Below are positions 44,890 through 57,098 of a stretch of DNA of 64,000 nt, piece after piece (position 1 is the first letter of the stretch; the number at the start of each line of letters is the position of its first letter). The DNA is from Canna indica (lineage: Eukaryota > Streptophyta > Magnoliopsida > Zingiberales > Cannaceae). The stretch lies in assembly GCA_034359265.1 (NCBI GenBank), contig CP136894.1, positions 28,116,501 to 28,180,500 of the forward strand, given 5' to 3'. A model generated the notes under the pieces. That model was given only the letters and a program-made list of their open reading frames with translations, had not been told where the DNA came from and ran no database searches. The position numbers and the translations under genes are program-made.

Positions 44890-47800
44890 TTTACAATTAT
44901 TCCTCATCATCTGAGTAATAGTCTTCGAATTCTTCATGTTCTTCCTCTTCTTCATCTTCTTCATCTTCTTCATCTCCAGTTTCCTCAATTTCATGATTGT
45001 CATCATCAGCATATTCAACTTCTAATTGACGCTGTGTCTGCATCCTCGAGTATTGGAATAATACTATCTACAGCAGGAGGATCATCTTCTTGATAGAAAC
45101 CATCTGTCACATCAAGTATCGGCCTATTTTATCCTACTATCGAATCAATTTTTCCTCTACCTTTAGTCTTACAGACTACACGCAAATATGCTTTATCTTT
45201 ATTTCGAGCCGGTTCCTTCACGTAATATACTTGTTCGACTTGTGATGCCAATATAAAAGACTCATTTTCTGCCAATTTGGATTTGTAATTAACATCAACA
45301 AGTTTATATTTTGGATTAACTTTCATACCCCTTTCTATTGTATCGAACCAATGACATCTAAATAGGATCACTGATTTTAAGCCGAAGTAGTGCAACTCTA
45401 TCACTTCTTCCACCAGTCCATAAAAATCCATATCACATTCAACATAGGTTGTCCCTTTCACGCAGACCCTAGCATTCGTCGTCTTCTTTGTAAATGCATA
45501 TTCCACCGTGTGAAATTTGTATCCATTAACAAAATATCCTCTATAACAGGACACTAGTCGCGATGGTCCACTAACAAACTCAAATATTCTTTCATCTATT
45601 TCAGCTCAGTGGTCTTTGCTGTAAGCTTGAATCCATGTAGGGAAATCATGATTCTGTAATCTCTCCAATTCTTGATCGTTGTGAATAGAGTATTTTTGCA
45701 CCATCTCAATGTCAAATATTTCAATGAATTGTTCAATCTCTGGACAATTGAGTAATACATACAAGTGTACCAAATGATACTCTTCCTCGCTTAAGTGTCG
45801 AGATGGACGAGAACCAAAAGCACGACCAGAGTGACAAAATATATTTAAACGTCCATCTGAATGTCGGACTCCCCCATCGTCGTTACATGGAAGATGATCA
45901 AATCTTGTCTGTATTGTCGATTCAAAGTAAAATGAGCAGAATGATGAAATTTCTTGGATGATATACAATTCAGATATTGATCCTTCAACAGCTGCGTTGT
46001 TCTTTACTTTTTCTTCAGACGATTCATGTATCTTTCAAATAAGTACATCCACCGATATTGAACGGGGCCACCAACTCGTGTCTTGTATGCCAAGTGTATC
46101 GGTAGATGCTCCATCGAGTCAAAAGATGCAGGAGGAAAACTGCTCCAGCTTGCATATGATTTCAACAATATTACTTTCAAGTGTTGATATATCTTCGACT
46201 CGAAGGACATTTGCACAAATATTTCTAAAAAACATACTTAATTCAGTCAATGGACCCTAAATATTATTAGGTAGAAGATCTCGGAATGCGATCAGAAGCA
46301 ATATCTACATGAATACATGGCAATCATGGCTCTTCATCCCTAATATTTTGCAATCATTGACGTTCACACATCGAGATAAGTTTGAAGCATATCCATCGGG
46401 TAATCTGAGTTGTTTTATCCATTGACAAACATCTTTGATCTGTTGTTTATTTAACACATACGGGGCCTTCGGTTTCAGATATCGTCCATTGACCTCTTGT
46501 AACTCCAACTCTAGTCTCTTACAAAGTATTTTCAGATCATGTTGGGCTTTGACATAACTTTAGTTTTTCCGGAAACATCCATCAAAGTGTTGAAAATATT
46601 ATCAAACACATTTTTTTCAATATGCATGACATCTAAATTATGTTGAATCAGTAATGAACTCCAATAGGGCAATTCCCAAAAGATACTTTTTTTCACCCAG
46701 TTATGTGTTTGACCAAAGCCTGACACTTTTTCATTCCGACCAAATACTATCTCTGGAAATGCTGAAACACGTTCTAACATTTGTTCACCAGACAACATCG
46801 GTGGTGGCACATCTCTTTCGACTCTGCCCTTAGTAAATTTATTACCATTCCTTCGATACTGATGGTTAGCCGGTAGGAATCGACGATGACAATCAAAGAT
46901 TGAGATTTTTCGTCCGTTCTGAAGACTGATTGATTTAGAGTGTTCCATACAATATAGACAAGAGAGTCGACCGTGAGTGCTCCAACCAGACAACATGTCT
47001 TATGCCGGGAAATCATTTATTGTCCACAAGATCGCGGCCTTTAAATTGAAGTTTTCCTTCCGATGACAATCATAAGTGACAGCTCCCTCAGTCCACAATA
47101 TTTTCAATTCATCTATCAAGGGTCTGAGAAACACGTCAATTTCTTTTCGCGGACCCTTAGGACCCAAAATAATCATCGAAAGATAAATAAATTCATCTTT
47201 CATACACATTGACGGTGGCAAATTATAAACTATTAGCAGCACTGGCCAAACTGAATAAGGAGTTGCAGAATGTCCAAACGGATTAAAACCATCTGTGCAC
47301 AATCCCAATCTTATATTTCTAGTATCCCTAGCAAATGAAGGATAACATGTATCCAAATATTTCCATGCTTCGCTGTCGGATGGAACTCATGTAGGGGGGC
47401 GTCTTTTCCGACATGAATAATCTTTGAAGCCTCAATGTTAGTGGAAAATACCGAAGCACCTTAAACGGGATATTTTTCTATCAGACCGATTTCTTCTCCT
47501 TGTAACGAGAATATTGACATACAGGGCATTTATCCAACTGCACATTTTCTTTATAATATAAAATGCAGTTATTTTGGCACGCGTGTATTTTTTCGTACCC
47601 AAGCCCCAATTTTCTCATCAGCTTTTTAGTTTTATAAAAAGTTGGCTCAAACTTGTTATCCGTAGGCAGCATTCCATTAATCAATCCTGCAATTCGATCA
47701 TAAGCAACCCCGCTGATATTACAATCGGCCTTGATGTTTAGGAGCTGTGTCATTGCTAAAAACCTAGTGTATTTAGGACAATTCTCATACAAAGGTTCAT

Positions 47801-47990
47801 CGGCAGCTTTCAACATCTCGTAAAATTCTGCAGCTTCTTTATTCGGCAATTCAATCTCTACCGCAATTTGTACTTCTGTGATATCAATCACTGTAGTATC
47901 TGGTGGGACTGATGTCTGAGTAACTGGCCGATCAACATTGCCACCAGGTATGAGACATCTCATGATTTGGGGTTGCCTAGCGTATGACAA
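44890..47990 (-). pseudogene. CACTA tnp2-like transposase with DUF4218 and DUF4216
   Basis: Catalytic transposase of the En/Spm group. Segments from high to low: N-terminal part (47990-47481, EPLYENCPKYTRFLAMTQLL, CQNNCILYYKENVQLDKCPVC); tnp2 core (47356-47000, LGLCTDGFNPFGHSATPYSVW; 46996-46532, LSGWSTHGRLSCLYC and WELPYWSSLLIQHNLDVMHI); DUF4218 (46508-45606, LPDGYASNLSRCVNV, then SEEEYHLVHLYVLLNCPEIE); DUF4216 (45554-45129, VILFRCHWFD); and an acidic Glu/Asp tail (about 45010-44890). TAA at about 47015 replaces Tyr in DFPAY; further stops lie near 46305 and 46260. The N-terminal transposase-associated domain is missing with the deleted 5' end. Confidence 0.85.
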
Positions 47991-48050
47991 ACTATTGCCA
48001 CCAGGTGCAAAATTTTGAGGAATACCCTTAAAAGTATTTTGGGTATCAAA

Positions 48051-48930
48051 TTCTCTCTACTGAACAAAAGGAGTTTTGTCACCACTTTCTTAGAAAAGGA
48101 TTTAGTCGAGGAAAGTGGGAGAGGAAGATATGGCGAACTTGGTGAAGTTTAGCAACCATGAATAAATTCGCGACAACTAGTGGAAAGTTCACATGTTAAA
48201 CCAATCCATGTAATTATTACTTCCCATCACTCTTCTTGGAGACTTCGTAGACTACCTCAGTGATGATATCTAGCCATAAGGTATGACCTAGATTCAGGCA
48301 ATCCGTGATCTCTTAATGGTCAAATGTTTTGACACCATGCAATTGCATTATCCAAATTCAAACTGGACGCAAATCAAGTGCAGATTTTGGTTGATCGGCT
48401 CCAAAAGGATGACTCCTATAGGGTGCGGGTGGATCTTTAGTAAAGATCTGAGCAGTTGGCAAGGTGTGGACCTATAAGACCAAACATGTTGTGAATAAGA
48501 TCTAACCCAGACAATAGGTTGTCAGCAATAAGATATTCTCACCAGTTCCAATGCTCAAGTCCATCAGGATATTGCTAGCCATCAGTGCGTCCTATGAATA
48601 CGAGATCTGGCCAGTGGGTGTCTAGACTGCGCTCTTCCATTATGAAGAAGTCTATATGACATAGCTGGAGGAGTTCGTATCCTCGGTTGGACCGAGTAAG
48701 GTATGCGAGCTGCAAAGGTCCATTTATGGACAACAAGCATCGAAGAGTAAAACATCCATTTTTGATGAGATAGTTAAAAGAGTTTTGATTTTATCAAAAA
48801 TGTGGATGAACCTTGTTTAGACAAGGTGTTTAGTGGTAGTGTAGTCATAATGTGGATCAAAAAGCATTCTCACACTGCAGTTATTTCCCATATTGATTCT
48901 CTATGGAACATCTGGGAAAGGCCTCCTGTA
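48051..48930 (+). pseudogene. Copia B2 pol fragment (integrase end to reverse transcriptase)
   Basis: DNA homologous to Copia B 14570-15520, starting at the CTTAGAAAA...GAGGAAAGTGGGAG block. Heavily degraded by indels, so no long frame survives; residual similarity to the region before and inside RT. Cut at 48930 by a family A solo LTR. Confidence 0.72.
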
Positions 48931-50578
48931 TGTTGGTGAAATAGCCACACTAGAGGGGAGGTGAATAGTGTGTTAACTAAATCTTATCGCCTAAATTTCA
49001 ATATCAATTATTTCTTGATTAGTTAGGCAATTCACAATTAAATGACTAAATGCGGAAGCGATAAATGATAAAGCAATTAATACAAATAAAATATCAATGC
49101 TAACACAATGATTTATAGTGGTTCGGCCTCAATGCCTCCTCCACTACCTAAGAACCCCTCTTAGAATTTCCAAACTAGGTATACTAGATTATATCGTTTC
49201 CCTTACAAAGATGACTTTACACCGAAAAGTCTCCGCTCTCAAACCGAAGACACTTCTACACCCAGAAGTATCCCTCCTTCCTATTGAGAGCACTCTCCCA
49301 CCTCAACCTAAGGGACAACTCAACTAATCCTTGTAAACTAAGTTTACAATGGTGGATTTAAACCTCAAACACCAAGGTTACCACCCAATTTCAAGACCTA
49401 ACAACCTAGGTCTTTACAAGCTCAAATACAATGAAATAAATTTTTAAAAAATACACAAATAATGGAGCATTTAAATAATACAATAAATACATAGCTCCAA
49501 GCACGAGCCCTAGTTCCTCTTGATGCCTCAATGATGAATTGTTTAAAGCTTGAAGGCAAGATCAAGAATGTATCATGGAAACTAGGGTTATCAAAGGGGT
49601 GGCTGAAGAAAAGCTTTGAGATGATCAAGAATGACTCAATGGAAGCTTGGATGATGGGTGGGAGCCTTGCTAAGGTTCCTATTTATAAGCCATGGAGAGT
49701 TGGCATGAAACAACCAACTCAACGGCTAGGAAACTAGCCATTTCCACCATTCGATCGCAGGTCCAGTAGATCATCGGTCGACCGATTGAGCGACTGTCGA
49801 GCGATCAAGTGGCTTCTGCCCATTTTGGGCGCCATTCGATCGACCAACCAGTCAACCGAAATTGGAAAAATCAGCCCAGTTTGTTGATGTTTCTGCTCGT
49901 TTGCTCGTTTCTAGGTTCGATCTTTACTAACTCCTCTTATATAACATTTACTAACTTTAAGTTAATAACTATAAAATATAAATGTTATATAAGGATTACC
50001 CCCCATTTGGATTCAATAAAAATATCTAAAAAAATCAAAATCCTTAAGAACCAAAATCTAGTTTTTGGGGTCTAGTACAAATTTTCGGAAAACAAAAATT
50101 TTCTAATCTCCAAGGTTAAATATGGGCATGCTAAAGGCTTACAAAAATTCCTTAACAATACCTCGTTATTTAGTTTTTTTCCAAGAAATAATTACTGGCA
50201 TTTTTTGTGTCAAAAAAATATCTAGGTCATATAGCCCTCCAAGGAGCTCCCTAGACTTAGTGAATTCTAGGATCATTTTCTAATTCGCCGGTTTTTCATA
50301 TTTTGGGGTTCGGGTTTGGTTTTCTGGTTCTTATGCATCATCATGAGGATTTACAACACATGCTAGACACCCTAGACCTAAACTTCAACTTCCCAAAGAA
50401 TCCCGAGCGCATCGACCAACGTCCTTCCGATTTTTTGATTTGTCCAATATTTCTGATCGTGGACGTCGTGCGCTAATCGATATGGAACCTGAAAATATTT
50501 CTTCATGAATATATTAGTTCCATATTTTTTATCATCAAAATCAAGATTAAGACCAAGGTTGAAAACCTTAAGCCAACA
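48931..50578 (-). repeat. Family A solo LTR (long subtype), minus strand
   Basis: 1,648 bp, TGTTGGTGAAATAGCC to TTAAGCCAACA on the plus strand, flanked by CTGTA (48926-48930) and CTATA (50579-50583), a 5-bp duplication with one transition. Removing it restores Copia B2 pol collinear with Copia B near 15520. It has a TATA box TATTTATAA (49680-49688, plus-strand reading) and a short palindrome block (49750-49860). Confidence 0.9.
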
Positions 50579-51334
50579 CTATATGCTTAACATTAGGATC
50601 TATATGGATAGGTCTAAAAGGATGCTGGTTTACCCCAGCCCATGTATGCTGATACAGTGCTAAAAGAGTTTTAGCATCGAAGGCAGTAAAAGAGGTTACT
50701 TGCCTAAGAGTGATTGCATTAGTCTTTCTAAGATGATGTCGAGGAGAGATAAAAGAAGAGTGAGATCCATTATGCTTCGGTAATGGGATCCATCATGTGA
50801 TGCTTTGCACTTAGCTTGATATTGCTTATACGTTAGAGGTATCTAGCAGATTTCAAGCATAACCCTGGTGAATAACATTAAAAACCAAATGGAGAACTCT
50901 CTTAGGCACTTGAGAAGGATGAGAGGCATTCTATACGATAATGAAACCATATGATGGTATGAGGATACCTTTAATGGTGGTGCAGTGAGCAATAAAGTCT
51001 TCCTAGCTGGGTACTGTAACCGGTAAGGTGACTAAAGCTTTGTGCTTTGCTACTTAGTTTGCTGGTTAGGATAGCACTGGATAAAAGAGTTTATCATTCA
51101 GTGGGAGTTGTTCTTGAGGTTGCCAGTTCAGCATCGGTATTGTATGCCAATACTAGGACTGTTGCTCAAATTTATGGAACTAAGATCCCGTGAAGATCAT
51201 TGCTTTTCTTAAAAGGCGGTATCTCCTCATCGTTGGAAAGAGGTGATGATTGAAAGACATTGATGTAGATTAAGCATATTACAACAATAGTAGATTCGAT
51301 ACTAGGTTGATTGGCTAAAGTGCAAGTAGGAGAT
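50579..51334 (+). pseudogene. Copia B2 reverse transcriptase end and RNase H remnant
   Basis: Continues Copia B from about 15526 to the polypurine tract (GTAGGAGAT before 51335). Recognisable by DNA homology (GGATGCTGGTTTACCCCAG, GATCCATCATGTGATGCT); no frame survives. Confidence 0.72.
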
Positions 51335-51444
51335 TAAAAGGAATAGTGCCCTTGAGTCAATCACATGTCGATGTGTTTAGGGACTATTCAAGGGTAATCA
51401 ACTTAATAAAACAATCTTTTCATCATATGCTGCATCTATATTCA
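51335..51444 (+). repeat. Copia B2 3' LTR, left piece
   Basis: Begins TAAAAGGAATAGTGCCC (TGAAAG in Copia B) and follows the LTR for 110 bases to CATCTATATTCA, where Gypsy 2 is inserted. Confidence 0.82.
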
Positions 51445-53797
51445 TGTAAGACCCGGAAAAATATTCTAATATAAAAATCTATTTTAGTGCAATGCGCCGG
51501 ACCTGGGGTTTGTCGAGTTGAGCCTCGGAATCGTCTCGAGTAGAAGGTATGACTCGACTAATGATGTATGAAGTTAAATTGGTTTAATATCTCTTTCCTT
51601 TTATGTATTTGTACCTTAATTGAATTAAGATCGACTCGTGTTACGGATAGAGTCGGAACCCAAGTCGAACTCGGACTGAGTCGAGTCAGTGTTAAGTTGT
51701 AAGGGAAATTAAGGCATGTTAGATGAGGGAATAAAATCCCTCATCATAGTTGCCGTGAGGCGCATCTAGGAGCCGCACAAAGCAGCGCATAGTGAGAGGG
51801 GGAGAAGGAGCAAGGAAGAGAGATCTTGGTCGATCCGTAGATCGCGTCGTCGCCGAAAGATTCAAGATCGCCAATGTTCGATCCTTCATCTTCCTCAAGC
51901 AAAGGTGAGTGGTTAACATGTTTTGGAAGGGAGGCGGGTGGCTGACCCTATGGATCTTGAAATCAGGTTTCTCCGTGAGTTGTTTTGCCGATCGACGTAT
52001 TCTTTCATATTGGAATTTAATCGATTTGTGTACCTGCGAATTCGTACTTTCAAATCATGATTTTCTTGCTTCTATATGGGCTGGTCGAGTCAAGGAAAAA
52101 GGAGAAAGGTCATGCCAAAATTTTCCCCAATTTCCTCGCTCGTCTTGCAACTTGTAGATCACTTTATGTTCGTTATATGTTGGATCTTTGTATTGATACT
52201 TGTGTTGTTGTCGCAACATGTTCACCTCCCTTAGAGGGCTCGGCTGAGCAGGATGTTACCTTGCTTGAATCGGCCGAGCAATGGAGAGGGGTGGAAAACT
52301 CGGGGCTGTCGGATCTATACGCTGGATTTCATGTTACGTCGTTTTGAATTCCTACTTACATGCTTAGTGTTAGGTTCAAATTATCTTATATGATTGTTGT
52401 CCATCTTGAGAATTGATAGCAACTATAGATCTATATTCTAACGATTATGGAAATGTTCTTGCTTATGCATATATGGATATGATGGTTATGGTACATGTAT
52501 CAAAGGAAAGGTTTCATTGAATTTCAGATATCATGTTTAATTGTTGCTATGTTTATTACATGTTCCTTATTGGTTTAATCCATGAAATGTTTCATTAATT
52601 GTTTAAATTCTTTATTTTTGAATCATGTGGCTATACATAGTATGTGACGTAAAGTAATTCATCTATAGCTTATATGTTGTCCCGTTTTGTTATTGAGTAC
52701 ATTTTCAAGTTTATGACATGTATTTCACATTAGCAAGGATAGTATATGACGCTAGATGATTAACATGAAAAATCTGAGGTGTGTGCTATTTATGGAAACT
52801 CAAAGGTAGACTAGTTAGGTTTTACACCTAAGAAATAATTAGCGAGCAATAGTGCACGCATGTTTTGACCCAGAAATAAAGGGCTGAACACGGGTGGACG
52901 CCCGGGATTTTAAACAAGGAAGTTCTAGGACACTTGCTTGTGTGATGTGTTTGTGATGATCTGCCGAGATGCCTGAGTAGTCGGAATGACGAATGCATGA
53001 CTCGACCAGTGATTGGGTCTTGAGATATCACCAACGGGCCCGCTAGGTGTCAGACCCCAGTTGGGCGGGACTAGCTATCCCTACCCCAGACGGTGTCTGG
53101 AGACTAATAGACCATCCTAGTCGATGGCCCGGGATTTCTTGACTTCATCTTGATATGGTGTGGCCCGAGCAGCCAATGTGATTCTACCTTGTTTGGTAGG
53201 GCCGGGTATAGCCGGAATTCCTAGACCATAAGTAGGCCTTAAGGGCCGAATGCCAAGTGGCTTAATTAGGCCGTTATGGCGGGTTTCTCTCATATATGGT
53301 CTATACAGAACGACTCACGAAGTCGGTAATCATATCAAATGTAACTTACCTCCCTGTCTATATATTATGTTGCCTTATATGTTTATACATGCCTAATCAA
53401 GGATTATGTGGAGGTTCGAAAGAACTGCTCACTGAGTCCCAAGTAGACTCACGGTTGTTTCTTTTTGTTTTGCAGAGAATGATCAGTGATTTGAGGCTTG
53501 TCGTCATGGTGCAGTTGGAAGGCAGGCGGTGGTGCCAAATCTCGTAGCGGCGTCCTTTAGTCATAGTCCAGTTGTTGTGTTGTCGTTTTTCCTACACTAA
53601 CAGTTATTGTTTTTTTTTTAAAAAAAAAAACTTGTAATAAACTTTGAATTGAGATGTTCCAGTTTTTGACGATGTTAGCTTTTCTTCTTTTATTTGAAAA
53701 ACATATTTGTGGACTTTGAAAAGTTAAATAAAATTTCATTGTGGCTTCTTTTATCCGATGTGTTCTGGTTTTCTTGATAGTCAGTTGGGGTGTGACA
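51445..53797 (+). repeat. 5' LTR of Gypsy 2
   Basis: 2,353 bp, TGTAAGACCCGGAAAAAT to GGGGTGTGACA. Matches the Gypsy 1 LTR in reverse orientation. Contains a T9/A10 stretch near 53611-53630. No gene. Confidence 0.87.
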
Positions 53798-53801
53798 AAG
53801 T

Positions 53802-53812
53802 TGGTATTAGAG
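53802..53812 (+). other. Primer binding site of Gypsy 2
   Basis: TGGTATTAGAG, one mismatch to the initiator tRNA-Met complement, shortly after the LTR end, as in Gypsy 1. Confidence 0.75.
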
Positions 53813-54002
53813 CACTAGGTTAGGTCTTGACTATGACTAAGAGTTGGGTACCGTATGAGACATATGCTAGTATGTCGACATACGCTATAGCTATGCTACG
53901 AGATCGGATAACCACGACTGCACTCAGCGCACCAGGAGGTTAGTAAATTTTAGAAGTTTCAGTTAAAAATTTATTTTGTGACTGGAAATTTTTCCATTTC
54001 TG

Positions 54003-55335
54003 TGAAAGTGCAACGGAGGCTCCTAATGCTGCACTGAGCGACAACGGCAGTAACTCGACAGAATGTCGAGGCCAGAGGCGAGGCCGAGGCCGGGCCCGGG
54101 GTAGAGATAGGGAGCAGTTTGAGGGTCAGGGGCAAGAGTCAGCAGTTGCTCAATTGCAGGCTCAGGTAACTCAGCTAACTGAGGCGCTCCTTAGGGAGCA
54201 AGAACTGGGGCAATAGATGCAGCAGACGTGTCCTCTTAGGGAGCAAGAACTGGGGCAACTAGTGCCCGTAATTCCTGCGGTACCGGAGGTGGTCGAGACT
54301 GTAGTACCTGTGGTTAAGACTCTAGGAGCCCCAACCTATGCGAACTTCGTCACGCTGAAGCCACCAGAGTTCACCGGAACAGATCGGCAGGTGGAAGTGA
54401 CTGAGTTTTTGGGGGATTGCTATGGATTATGTATGGAGCTGGGGTACTCATCGGAGGCATCGGTTCGTATGGTCGGACTTCAGATGAGGGGACCGGCAAA
54501 GGTCTGGCTGCACACTTAGAGGGTTCGCAGGGCAACAGGCGTTCCGCCTCCCACGTGGGAGGAATTCGGGGCGACTGTAGAGGAGCAGTACTTGCCAATG
54601 AGTGTTCCCGACAAGCGAGCCCGAGACTTCGCGATGCTGCGCCAGTCTGGAGGCATGTTAGAATCTGAATATGAGAAGGAGTTCAACCATCTTTCCAAGT
54701 ATCATCCGACCCTAGTGGCACCGGAGACTGCCAGGGTCAAGAGGTTTGTGGTAGGTCTGAGGCCATAGATCGGCAGGCTCATCCACTACATTGAGGATTC
54801 CACTCTGGCTCGGATAGTGGATGAAGCCCTTTGGAAAGAAGCCTTGGTGCTGTTTGAAAGGAAAGACGGGCCAGCCAAGAAGAAATTTCGACCACAAGGA
54901 TCTGGCAGTCGGCCTTGGCATTATGAGGAGGCAACAATCACTGCAGAGCATCAGTAGAGCCGAGGACAGAATGACAATCGGAGCCGTGGGGGCCCGGGAT
55001 CTGGATAAGTGAGGTCGGCAGTGTCAGGGGGTGGTTCTCAGATATTAGAGGCACCATAGTGTGGCAGCTGCAGTCGGAGGCACTGGGGGTCTTTCCTTGG
55101 CTGCACGAATATTTGCTATTGGTGCGGCCGAGTCGGGCACTTCAAGAAGGACTATCCCGAGGGAATTGGTCAGAAGCCTGAACAATCTAAGGGAAAGACA
55201 CCTATGTCAGTGGGATTAGTGGCTTTGCGAGGGCAGACGAATAACAAGGGGCCGCAGACTAGTCATTCAGAGAGACCGCTTGCTAGGGTATATGCTATGA
55301 ATCGTGACGGGCAGAGGCGTCCAAGGCAGTGGTAG
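54003..55335 (+). pseudogene. Gypsy 2 gag
   Basis: Arg/Gly-rich start (RRGRGRARGRDREQ), coiled coil (AVAQLQAQVTQLTEALLREQ), a 33-bp internal duplication (CTTAGGGAGCAAGAACTGGG at 54191 and 54235), the Retrotrans_gag region (KPPEFTGTDRQVEVTEFLGD, WEEFGATVEEQYLPMSVPDK, YEKEFNHLSKYHP), RVKRFVVGLRP and zinc knuckle CYWCGRVGHFKKDY, whose last Cys is Tyr as in Gypsy 1. In-frame stops near 54214, 54520, 54768 and 54957; several sit at Gln or Arg positions. Confidence 0.85.
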
Positions 55336-55700
55336 CAGGTACTATTTTAGTATGTTCGTCTATTGCATATGTTTTAATTAATCCGGGTGCCACACACTCG
55401 TTTGTATCTGCCAAATTGCTGCTGAGTTGCCAATGACACCTTCCTTGCTTGACGGGCCATTGATAGTATCAACGTCTGCGGGCAATGCAATCCTAGCCAA
55501 TTCAATTTACCAAGGCTGCAAAGTCCTCATCTGCGGCCATGTACTGAGTGGAGATTTGACATTCCTTCCCACACTTGAACTCGATGTCATTCTTGGCATG
55601 GATTGGTTGGCAGAGCACTTTGCATTGCTGGATTGTAGGGCTAAGACAATTATGCTCAGCAAACCTGGGCTACCGCAGTTCACCTTCCAAGGAGAGTGAG
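55336..55700 (+). pseudogene. Gypsy 2 aspartic protease
   Basis: INPGATHSFVSAKLL occupies the active-site position, where DSGATHSF is the family consensus; Asp is Asn and Ser is Pro, so it would be inactive. A frame change follows, then the intact end LELDVILGMDWLAEHFALLD. Confidence 0.82.
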
Positions 55701-56107
55701 GAAGAAAGTCGATTGGGGTCATCTCAGCCCTAAAGGCTCGTAAGCTGCTTCAGGGTGGCTGCCAATCCTTCCTCGCCTTCGTATCCGTGGCCGAGGAGGA
55801 AAGGGGTGAGACAAGAAATGTCAGTGGAACCCTGGTTGTCTGTGAATTCACCGATGTATTTCTCGAGGAATTACCGGGATTGCCGCCCAGAAGGTAAGTT
55901 GATTTTTGCGTCGATGGAACCGGCCGAACTCAGGCCGTTAAAGGTGCAATTGCAAGAAATGCTAGACATGGGTTTCATCTGGTCGAGCGTGTCACCCTGG
56001 GGTGCCCTAGTACTCTTCGTGAAGGAGAAGGATGGGTCGACGCGCATGTGCATCGACTATAGGCAGCTAAACAATGTGACAGTCAAAAATCATTACCCAC
56101 TGCCGAG
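55701..56107 (+). pseudogene. Gypsy 2 reverse transcriptase, N-terminal fragment
   Basis: RT start: [57 protein letters not shown]. It ends exactly after PRI; relatives continue with the Asp-Asp-Leu-Phe block. The catalytic IDD motif is lost. Confidence 0.85.
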
Positions 56108-56163
56108 GATAGGAAAGATATTTTATGGACAGCTAAACAAAGTGACAGTCAAAAATTGACTAT
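56108..56163 (+). other. Junction filler copied from both sides
   Basis: 56108-56127 is identical over 20 bases to 56228-56247 in the downstream LTR; 56130-56156 matches 56064-56090 in the upstream RT at 26 of 27 bases. Together they fill the break between Gypsy 2 and the Copia B2 LTR. Confidence 0.8.
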
Positions 56164-57098
56164 TTGCACTATATGTCTACTAGCATGGACATGCTGCAAC
56201 ACGATCACGGATCTCATTTACGAACATGATAGGAAAGATATTTTATGTAGGAACGAATACGCAAGGACGGAATTCCTCGGTAACCCTAATTTATAGGGCA
56301 TTTCTAAACTATAGAGATAAATTAAAGTTTATATTTAGTTGGATTTAATTAATTTTGAATTAATTATAAATCCATTAAATATAAATTATTGTTTTGGAGG
56401 CAAATCCCAAAATTTTGAATTCCGATGAGAGGATTTAAAAGGGGGGGTCTACCATGGGTGACTGCCTACTCCCCTTATAAATAGATGGCCTAACCTTCTT
56501 CAAGGGGGTTAAGAAAATTGGTTACTCATCTTGGAGTAGGTTAACGATTGGATTCTTGAGAGGCTTCTTAAAGAGAAAGACTCCAAAGAGCTCCTCTTGA
56601 TCTCCATGGGTAGCCGGCCATCAAGTTCCTCCTCCCCCGGGTTTGTGAAGCCGAATTGAAGGTCTCTTCCTCTTGGGTGTGTCATCTCCTTCATCTTCTT
56701 GGAGGAATCCAAGAAGGACAGCGAGGTATTTCTTCATCTTCCTCCTCGTTCCGTGGTTTTCTCATCCCCTCTTCATTCCTTTTGGTGCTCGGTTCTTGGT
56801 GGAAGGGCCGGCTTCACCTTGGTGCGTTTCGGGGTTGAGATTGCCTCTCCGTTGAGCCACAACGAGTCTTGGTGTTCGCTGCCCCTTGGTTGTGAGGAAC
56901 CTGGTGTGGACCTTCCTTGGAGGACGTGCACGTGTGCGTCTTGAATAGGGATAGGAGCAGCCTTATCATCCGCGGTATAAGGTATATCTTCTCCTTCTAC
57001 TCGTATATTGAATTCCTTAAAGTTGATCGTTGTTTTCGGGTTGGTTTGAATGTTTTAAAAACTCTTTTTCTGCTGTGCTTCTTTTTCCCATCCCAATA
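56164..57098 (+). repeat. Copia B2 3' LTR, right piece
   Basis: From CACTATATGTCTACTAGC to the LTR end CATCCCAATA, collinear with 18950-19939, with its TATA box TATAAATA at 56476-56483. The LTR part between 51444 and here is missing (equivalent to about 16520-18945 without the solo LTR). Confidence 0.85.

Larger units (their letters stand above)
42672..48050 (-). mobile_element. CACTA (En/Spm-like) transposon, 5' end lost
   Basis: Starts with CACTACTGGAATAATGGGC at 42672, the terminal signature of the superfamily. Subterminal repeats, a tnpA-like gene and a tnp2-like gene follow on the minus strand. The opposite CACTA terminus should lie beyond 47990, but the sequence passes into Copia B2 pol near 48050, so the 5' end of the transposon was deleted. 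The 3-bp target duplication cannot be checked. Confidence 0.87.
51445..56163 (+). mobile_element. Gypsy 2 (same family as Gypsy 1), 3' part deleted
   Basis: Plus strand. 5' LTR 51445-53797, primer binding site 53802-53812, gag, protease, and the start of reverse transcriptase, which breaks off near 56107. The rest of pol and the 3' LTR are absent. The junction with Copia B2 LTR carries two patches of copied sequence. Confidence 0.88.
23773..57098 (+). mobile_element. Copia B2: one old element expanded by nested insertions
   Basis: Family B pieces occur in correct order and orientation: 5' LTR 23773-24215 and 31869-32513; primer binding site and leader 32514-33428; gag 33429-33579 and 40817-41478; pol 48051-48930 and 50579-51334; 3' LTR 51335-51444 and 56164-57098. 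Everything between is another element. Two of the breaks are proved by 5-bp duplications. The 5' end of the LTR and the protease-to-integrase part of pol are missing. Confidence 0.75.

Noticed and set aside
51445..53797. Independent host gene in the Gypsy 2 LTR (frames at 51909-52347)
   Set aside because: The same sequence is in the Gypsy 1 LTR in reverse; frames are not conserved between them.
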